DNA from: Panaeolus papilionaceus
Taxonomy: Eukaryota; Basidiomycota; Agaricomycetes; Agaricales
Direction: 5' to 3'
NCBI GenBank assembly: GCA_015501605.1
Contig: JADNRZ010000010.1
Location: 186,001 to 250,000 of the forward strand
DNA: 64,000 bases
The notes beneath the pieces were generated by a model. The model worked only from the letters and a program-made list of their open reading frames with translations. It searched no databases and was not told where the DNA came from. Positions 56,451-64,000 of this stretch are shown one piece after another. The translations under genes were made by a program, and so were the position numbers. Each line of letters begins with the position of its first letter. Positions within the stretch are counted from its first letter, which is position 1.

Positions 56451-58451
56451 TTATGCAGTGGAGGGAGTAGAAGGCGTCGACGAGTCAGTGCTACCAGCAC
56501 TGCCGCCTCGCTTCTTGCGGGTTCCTTTACCCTCACCCCTCTTCCTCTTCGGGTCGTTCGTATACTCGCAAGTGAAGCCTCGACGTTCACATTGACTATA
56601 AAATACTGTAAGTATCGCGTTAATCAATCCAAAAACGGAACAAACTTACTTGCAAGTCTGGTCCTCACTGTCGCTTGGAGGCCTACCACACGCGATCTTG
56701 CGCTCCCTGCAGAATGTACAAGCCAAGCTAGGTCTCCTCGGTTCCTTCACATTCCTCGGCGCCGAGCTCATCAGCGCACCACCACCCACAGCTGCCTTCA
56801 CTCCCATTTCTGAACTCGAACTCGCACCGCCCTTCGAACTACCCATAGAAAAGTCGAACACCGCTGGGGGATGAGGGTACACTAAGTGCGGGTTCTGAGC
56901 ACCAGTGACATCGTTCACGGCAGCAGCAGCAGCGACGGCGGCTGCAGACGTGCCTCTTGGGAGCGTGGACGAAGATCCGGTCCCGCTACCTCGACGAGAG
57001 GGTGGTGGGATGATGATGGACCCCGCAGAGGTGTCTCGGGTGTTGGACGGTGACGAATTGCATTCAGATGCTGATACGGCTGAACCACGCCTTGAAACGG
57101 GTCGAGATCGAATGATGTCGTCCTCGTGCTGCTCGGTGGCTTCGCGCTTCATTGGAATAGTGGAGGACACGACCTCGGGAGCAGAGGTGGTAGACAGATT
57201 GGCGCTGGCGGCGGGAGAAAACGTCGACACGGCAGATGGCTTCGAAATGGTGACAGCCGCCGGAGCCGGCAGAGCGGGAAGGAGGTGTCGTCCTCTGACA
57301 GCCTTTGTAGACATCATCGTAAACTGCTGATAGGGGGGCTCTTGGACCGGCGGCTGAGCGTACGAATGGTTGCCATTCATTGCTCGCGGTACGGCATTAT
57401 TAATGTGGCTAGCCGAGCCGATGGACGCCGATAGGGGTGGTGGTGGCTCTCGGGATGGGACTGGCGAGGATTCCCCAACAGGCTTACGATGACGCAAAGT
57501 AAGGGGCATCTCGACTGCTGAAATGCACAACCGAGAGGGAGGTGTGGGGGCTGGGGGTGGGATCTTCCTTGGAGGGTATTTCTGGGACTCCACGTGAATC
57601 ATGAATGCAACATGAGTCAAAAGGGACGAATATCTCGATTGCTGCTGGGGTGGGATCGGACGGTGCTACGCAGACGAACAAAGGAGAGCGAGGATGATAA
57701 GCAACGATACAGTAACATAAGAGGAAATATATACATACAGCAGCATAGTATGACGTTGCATTCTCATTCTGAATAGTCGGACCCTGGGGTTCAAGTTGCT
57801 GGCTCGTAGTGCCCACGGTTGGAACGATCCAAGAGGCATCAGAGTAACAAGAGGCGTCTCGTAATTCGGTTGGCGTTCCGGAGCCGGTCGAGTGCAGGGA
57901 CTAATTTGACACAAATGTCAAGAGACGATGTAATCGTTAAAACTCAAGTCTAATGATTGAATAAAGAGTTCACATACATTCATCAAAGGAGACGACCCAC
58001 TTATTACAATGGGTGGTGGTGGTGTGTCGACACACATGCGTTGAGGATGGTACAGATGCTCTAAGCAGGTGGTCGCGCTAATGGTCTCGTACTAGAATCA
58101 GATCAGTATTGCTGAATAATGTGTTCGTGAATATGGGTAGAATCTCACTAATGGCTGATGATCAGAGAACTCTTCAGCGTCAATAGCACGGGTAGTCGGG
58201 TGTTCCACAACGATGCCTTCAGTTTGAACAGGACGTGTCCACGAGCAAGCTCTCTGGTCATGATTTACTTGAACGAAATAGTCTTGCTCCGGCGTGCCTG
58301 AGTCGGATCCATCGTAACCGGGAAGCTGGCTCGAGAGTGCAAACTCGTACGGGTGGGATAGCCATTGCCTGTCAGTAGGATCCCCCGCCCGCTGGCCATG
58401 GTTGTTGTTGGATGCCATCTCCATTGCGTAGTTGTAGGTTGTATCGACCAT
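56451..58451 (-). CDS. Zn(II)2Cys6 regulator with C-terminal zinc cluster
   Basis: Exons run left from ATG 58451 (MVDTTYNYAMEMASNNNHGQ), through YETISATTCLEHLYHPQ, SLHSTGSGTPTELRDASCYS, then a large exon with Pro-, Ala- and Ser-rich low complexity, to a stop at 56451-56453. The zinc cluster spans the last intron: CTFCRERKIACGRPPSDSED then, after splicing at TGCAA|GTAAGT, CNQCERRGFTCEYTNDPKRK, giving the spacing C-x2-C-x6-C-x11-C-x2-C-x6-C of GAL4-type binuclear clusters. It ends in a basic stretch (RKRGEGKGTRKKRGG) and an STPSTPSTA tail. Location of the cluster at the C-terminus is unlike the classic N-terminal GAL4 layout but is seen in basidiomycetes. It should bind DNA in the nucleus; targets unknown. 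Confidence 0.85.
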
Positions 58452-60656
58452 CATAATCAACAACTAACGAAAATAGAATTAGAGGAGGAACATGAATGAA
58501 CGAGTTTGAAATTTATGGACGAGTATGATGATAAGCCTATACATACCGAATGGTCCCCAAGTTATGTATAGACGAGGTGACGTTAAGCGAAATTAATTCG
58601 AGGGTTGGAAGTCCTGAGGCGCGAAACGTCGCAGATGCTGTACGTAGAAGTCGTAAAAATAGCGAGGTCGAATGCGAAAAACCGTAAACGATGGCGGATG
58701 CAGGTTTTGTTAACCCTCGCCGTAGCCGTCGTGGTGCAAAAAAGTAGGAAAGAGCTGGATGGTCGAAGAAAAAATGCCCACAAGCTCTAAAAACGAAGTG
58801 GCATACGTGGGGAGTTGGTGTGGAGTCAATTAAAAAATATGGTTGAAGAAAAGGGAGGGTTAAAGGGGGACGCAACTCCTAAAGAGAGGGGGGTTCAGGT
58901 GGTCCCAATGGTTGGGTGAGGAACCCTATCTTTTTGTTGGTCTGGCTAGCTAGATTGGGATAACCCTGTCAGTTGATAAATTGCATACGAACATTGTGGC
59001 TAAGGGTGGGGTCCCACTGTCCCAGATTTAAAAGACATGCACCTGTTGCCTGATGGGTCTTCACTGTCACGCATCCGCCCCAGGACTTCGGAGCATTGCG
59101 ACAATGAACTCCGGAATATTAATCCTTGATCACATTTTTGCAAATTGTTGTTGAGCATGATTTAGGCATGTTGTTAAAACAGGGAGTGTGCATAGCCATT
59201 TCAGAGACCCGAAGGTTTCGAGGTGAACATTGGATCTTGACTTCTGTCCGGCGTCCTGGAGTCTAATTTAAACGTGTCCAGGGTCGAACCACCACCCCCA
59301 AAAGCTTGGGATGATTACGAACACTTCTCTGTCAAAAAGGTTCCTTTACATACAATTATTGTGGGACATGGTGTCCAGCCGATTTCGAGAGCGCACTTAT
59401 TACGAGGGTGTTCATCAGAAGAATGTTGTGCCCCCATGGCGGCTAAATTAGCTGAAGTTGTGGGCGTCAGGAGCGCCGACACCCATACCCTCCTGTTGTT
59501 GGCTGGAATACGCGATATGATCCAGAGTGAATGAGACCGACTGACACCGAGCCCCATCGTGCAACCTCACTATCAGAGTGGCAGATGTGGATGACCTCTG
59601 ATGGGGTAAGGCGGTGTTTTCGCTCTCATGAATCCACACACGTCCGGAATTGCCCTTGCAGGCTATTGAAACTGTATATCTAACATACACGTATCAATTA
59701 TCTTCGGGAAGATTTTTCACTCAACGCAACTCTCTGAACTGTTAAGAAGACAACCACCGAGGTCAACCGAGAGATGACAATTTGCGAATGAAAGACATAC
59801 CATAAGCCTCGCACACAGCTCGAGGCGCGCGATGTCGGCTTTGGGCGCCGCTGAGTCTCAATGGTTCAAATTACCAACTGTATCAATGCAAGATGCACGT
59901 CGATTATTTTATCCGTTAATCTTAAAATAATTGCCATAGATATACGCGTTGGTTGGATTGCCAAAGCTGATTAGTACGTTTCTGCACTGCTTATCGTTAG
60001 TCAGGCAAAATGGACCGGTTTTCCTACAATGCAGTGCGATGTCGGCGGTAAATTATGCAGGAAACAGCCGGTGACAGAGCTTGACAGGGTTTGAGACAGG
60101 AATATTGCATGCGACTGCGAGTCAGCAAATACCTCAGAAATTCAGACAGGATTCTCGTTAAGTGCATAGGGCCACTATCATCAACCAGGTCATATTTATA
60201 GTTCTGAGGATTGTATCGCGAGGTCTTTAGTTAGCTACGTCCAATACTCTGACGATAAGACACCTTGAGGCTGCGACACTCAATGAGCTCACAAATTATG
60301 CGTGGGATGCCCCATCCCGAGACACAACTCCAGGTCATTCACATGAATGAATGGATGTTTTTGAGTCGCACTTCGCGATTCTCATGAGAAAAGCTTGAAG
60401 GTTTTAGCCTTGCTTTAGTCTACACGGTGTGTGGGTCCCTGGTTCACGTGAACGTCGATTTCCATGGACAAGGTACTGAGGAAGGACGATTTAAATGTAT
60501 TTAAGATAAGGTTTGCACAGAATGATTCTCATTGGAGGGACCGCAAGGTGTTCTATCCATTTAGACGAAAATTGTCTGAAAAGAGAAATTATATACAGAT
60601 AGCGAAAGATAGGGTCGCGAAGATGTGTTATCAAAATGTCCGATTTAGGAGGCCCT
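58452..60656. other. Intergenic 2.2 kb, no gene seen
   Basis: This contains the zinc-cluster gene's upstream region and, to the right, the 3' flank of the phospholipase gene. Frames at 59274-59534 (+) and 59315-59557 (-) are mutual antisense shadows without domains. No RNA gene was recognised. Confidence 0.4.
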
Positions 60657-63600
60657 TTACTGGATGTCGCGAATGGATATTTGAACAAAGAGAGTCGAAA
60701 AGATGTGTTGGTTGAGTTGTGAATCGTGAAGGGGTAAATGACGGAACCCTAGAAGGAAATGAGGCGCGCCACACATACCATTGACGACGAGCACACTTAC
60801 CTGATTGAAGGCACCCTAAGGGCGCACAATAAATGCCAAGGGGTTCGTCGTCGTCATCTTTCCCTTCCTGCCGGACCTTGAACTCGACGAAAATGAGCTC
60901 CTTCATATCGCCGATACAATCGAACGGCACGCAGAGCTCCTCTTGCCAAACAGGATTGAAACCATTGTTCTTGATTACTCTGGTCTTCACAGATACAGTA
61001 CGAGCTGACGACACAGTTGTTGTGGTAGCGTCAGTGGAGGGCTGATATTTCGCACCAGCAGCTTTCGCTTCGTCAGGTAGGAAGGGAGAATGCGTCCAGT
61101 CGGGAATGTGAAGTGACACCTCAACGTAAGGATCGATGATCGACTTGGTTATGACTTCAGCTCCTCTCGAGTCACGGGGAGGTTGAAGCTGCTGTGCAGA
61201 AATAATCTGTCATGAAGGACGTTCAGCAAGGGTCTTGCACAGCAAACTTGAAGAGTGAACTGATTTACCGTGACGTCGAGGAAGTGCTGCGTTCGCTTCG
61301 AGATTAAATCCAAATCTGGACTTCTCAACGCGTCTGGTTTCAAGATGTAGCCGGCGCGCCCGTTTCGTTGAAACATGGCCTGATTAATCATGTACCCCAG
61401 ATCTATCAAATTTGAAAAAGAGAATAATTAGCAGAAATAAAATTTGATAAACGCGCCGCTGTTCAGCTCTCAAACAAGCTCGAACGTACCGAAAGTCTGC
61501 CAATTGATGGCAACTACCTGACACCCTCCTGCCCAGTAGCGATGGGGTTCGAAGTTTGTGGAGTTGACGCGTGTGCCTTTAGGGTATATCCGCACCAAGT
61601 GGGTGTGATTGTGCTTCACGAAATCGGTCATACTGGCCTTGAGGATACGATTGGCGCTGTTCTCCGATAGGGAGAAAATATGTTCCGGCGCGTACTCCAT
61701 GCCTGCGGTTATGCCGTGACATTTGACTCCGACGGTGTAGACAAGTAACGAAATGAGACGGAACGACATCTTGTGTTTCGACTCCTTGGGTGCGGCGTTG
61801 TCGTCCTTACCTCGAATCCTCTTCCACTTGCTCTTGAGATCGCTGAGACCTTCCTTGATCTTGAGCTGGGTTTCATCATTGGATGAGGAAGAGGTGGTCG
61901 TAGGCGGCTCCGCAGCGAGAGCAGCAGCTTTCTCAGCAGCAGTCTTTTCGGCGAGTCGCGCAGCTTGCAGAGCAGCCAGCTGCTCCACGACGTAAAGGTT
62001 CTTTGCCTGAGTCGTGTCATCAGAAATAGACCTAAATCATAAAAGCAGAAACGACTACCTTAAGCAGATATTTTCCCTTGAGTTCCTCAGGACTTGGTAG
62101 TTTCTCGATCTTAGGGCGGTCCTCTGCGGGAGCTTGAACGAGGGCATCTCCAAACACTTCCATCATGATGTCAGCTATTTTGTCTTGTTGTTCGATACCG
62201 CAGTGAACCTCTGCAGAAATGATTAAAGGATAAGGGGAAGTTTTGAAGGCATATCGTGAAATGGCTTGACAGATGTCGCGTAAGGCAACCTTGGATGTGA
62301 AGGTCTTTCCGTGATACACAACAGGCTCATGGTCGCCGTCGTAGATGTCCACTGCACAAGGGGTTGTAAATAGCAAAATAGGAAAAGAGTTTAACTTTCT
62401 TACATTCGACGCTACGGCAACTGTGAAGAAGGGCACGAATATAGCCTTCAATCGTGCTTACTCCAACGAGCTGGTGACCAACGAGGTAGGTGTTATGCGA
62501 GGATGAAATGTAATAGTCAGAAATCGGTTGTGTCATGTCTTGCCAAATTCCTTGATCTCGTTCGGCAAAAACGGAGTTGTCCGGGGACAGAAGGAATGAC
62601 GAGAATTCGTCGAGATTCATGATGCCAGGAGGGTCATTGGGGGACTTGTCTGGACGCTCGGCGTATTTGTTGAACAGCAACTCGAGGTCTCCCTCAGACA
62701 GTGTCGACTAAAATGCTGGATCAGACAATGAATGTTCACGAGTCTTCCGGACACTTTACCTTTTGGAATTCCTGCATGAACCGCTTGAATACCGACACGT
62801 CAAACTTGCCCTCGCCTTCACCACAAAGCTTTCCGTAAATGCTTTCAAGTTCCAGACGACGTTTCAGTATCTTTATGAGGTCTTGAAACTGGGAAAAGTT
62901 CAGTAGACCCGTATTATTGGGATCGACTTTCTGCAATGAACACCTTCAGCATCTGAGAGAACCATGACAAATAGCCGACGAACCGCGAATAATGCTTTGA
63001 GCTCATCCGGCGTGGTGCTTCTGTTTAACCGTCTGAATAGCCTTTCAACATTGGCCAAATCTAGGACCTCGTCTCCTTCTTCATCAGCCCCCCTCCAGAA
63101 TTGACGCTCCCAGACAGTCTGTCGCAAGTCGATGTTTCCCAAACCGGTCATGAGACCTTGTCGAATCGCCATGAGCTTAATCAAAGCCTGATTCCACATT
63201 TGAAAGACATCTCGTGAGTCGGCGACGATGTGTAACCTTTGATAATTTCCGTCCAGGATATAGATGATCGTGATCCATCGCTCTTCAAGCTCCTCAGCAA
63301 GTTTGAATTGTACGCGGTTATACCGTGCATCTGCTCCGGTCCGTAGCTCTTTGATGCTCTCAATAGGTACTAAATAGGCCTCCTCGTTACCATTAGTCTC
63401 AAAACCACAATTAGAACATACCTATTCCTCCCTTGCTCGACTTATACAGGATCCGTCCCTCATCAGGGTCAAGCCGAAATTCAACGCGTTTCTGCTTCCC
63501 TTCCGACATTTTGGTCATAAGCACTCCTTTTTGAAGAAGCTCTGGAATGGGGGCATCTGAAAACAAAGGGCTATCCGGGGAAACTGGTCCAACGATAACG

Positions 63601-63710
63601 GGTTTGAGACCACCTGGATGAACGCTGTCTTTGACAATTTCGGCCGACATCCTTGCAATCTTTTTCGCTTCCTTCTTAACCCAAAGTTTAGCACCGTGCT
63701 GAGAAGGCAT
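60657..63710 (-). CDS. Phosphoinositide-specific phospholipase C
   Basis: The gene encodes a PLC-delta-type enzyme cleaving PIP2 to IP3 and diacylglycerol. Parts in order: a PH-like N-terminus (PELLQKGVLMTKMSEGKQKR, VEFRLDPDEGRILYKSSKGG, QRLHIVADSRDVFQMWNQAL), an EF-hand-type region (KVDPNNTGLLNFSQFQDLIK, LSEGDLELLFNKYAERPDKS), the X box (ISDYYISSSHNTYLVGHQLV with catalytic His; VDIYDGDHEPVVYHGKTFTS; IISAEVHCGIEQQDKIADIM with the second His), an Ala/Glu-rich linker, the Y box (MEYAPEHIFSLSENSANRIL, RIYPKGTRVNSTNFEPHRYW, GCQVVAINWQTF, AMFQRNGRAGYILKPDALRS) and a C2 domain (VITKSIIDPYVEVSLHIPDW, IKNNGFNPVWQEELCVPFDC). The last exon ends GFRHLPLHDSQLNQ to a stop at 60657-60659. The true N-terminus may lie further right: upstream sequence is short of the window edge. 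Confidence 0.92.
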
Positions 63711-64000
63711 ATGAGATGTTGGTGACAGCTCACAGAGGGGGTGTTGGCGGGAGGCTATCTAGAAGTGTGTTTGATGAGGACAAGTCGTTGTAAGCCCCTG
63801 TCTGATCGCATGCCACCGCTTTCCACTGCAATCGATATCAGTGCGGAAAAGCCTGATCTGATCCGGTCCCGGGCCGGTCAAGATACACCATCGAATTTTG
63901 GCTCAGTTTTGGACGGATTGATTCGAGGATGAGCGCTGAGGATAATTGGAAGATGATAATGGGGTTACCAAATATTATTTGCTTCATAATTCTCGTTTGA
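63711..64000. other. Right edge: upstream region of phospholipase C
   Basis: This could hold further 5' exons or the promoter of the phospholipase gene; a short frame at 63741-63932 (+) shows no domain. Confidence 0.35.

Noticed and set aside
56905..57330. 141-codon plus-strand frame over the zinc-cluster gene
   Set aside because: Shadow of low-complexity codons in the opposite strand gene; no domain.
1..64000. CRISPR arrays, bacterial operons, prophage or viral genes
   Set aside because: No regularly spaced direct repeats and no phage or viral protein were seen; the region is typical intron-rich fungal DNA.

Overview
The window is nuclear DNA of a filamentous, mushroom-type fungus, most likely an Agaricomycete (Basidiomycota). 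The evidence is the gene style: many GT-AG introns of about 45-70 nt, very small exons, multi-pass membrane proteins of the DUF6533 type, divergent F-box/LRR proteins, single-pass proteins with paired beta-rich ectodomains, and conserved eukaryotic genes (ribosomal stalk protein P1, GWT1, MnSOD, PI-phospholipase C). Nothing suggests an organelle, bacterium or virus.

Left part (0.5-21.7 kb), ordinary genes: an F-box-like protein (-), a DUF3533/SNG1-type membrane protein (+), ribosomal protein P1 (+), a 57-residue secreted peptide (+), the GPI-anchor acyltransferase GWT1 (+), a DUF6533 membrane protein with a chain of micro-exons (+), a second F-box/LRR protein (-), a manganese superoxide dismutase without an obvious presequence (-), and a Gal80-like Gfo/Idh/MocA oxidoreductase (-).

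Middle part (21.9-47.7 kb), a rearranged, repeatedly duplicated region: two mitochondrial-carrier-like paralogs (22.2-23.6 and 26.5-27.8 kb) stand on either side of an intronless, secreted GH54 alpha-L-arabinofuranosidase. Then come four paralogs of an uncharacterised seven-TM protein (28.6, 34.1, 38.6 and 43.1 kb), two paralogs of a single-pass receptor-like protein with a PPxY tail (31.1 and 40.9 kb), and one intact calcineurin-type metallophosphoesterase gene (45.8 kb). Broken pieces of the same three families lie at 26.25, 33.3, 42.9 and 45.1-45.4 kb. A 1.9-kb, AT-rich inverted-repeat transposon relic with a 6-bp target duplication sits at 36.1-38.0 kb.

Right part (48-64 kb), single-copy genes again: an unrecognised Pro/Ser-rich protein, a secreted GH92 alpha-mannosidase with many introns, a regulator with a C-terminal Zn(II)2Cys6 cluster, and a PI-specific phospholipase C (PH, EF-hand, X, Y and C2 regions) at the right edge.

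The most noteworthy signal is the co-duplicated trio of seven-TM protein, single-pass PPxY receptor-like protein and metallophosphoesterase. The intact receptor tails keep a thrice-repeated short proline motif, while neighbouring copies are decaying. A role in sensing or signalling is inference only. Exon boundaries were read by eye from splice consensus and reading frame; the outer CDS limits are more secure than each internal junction.
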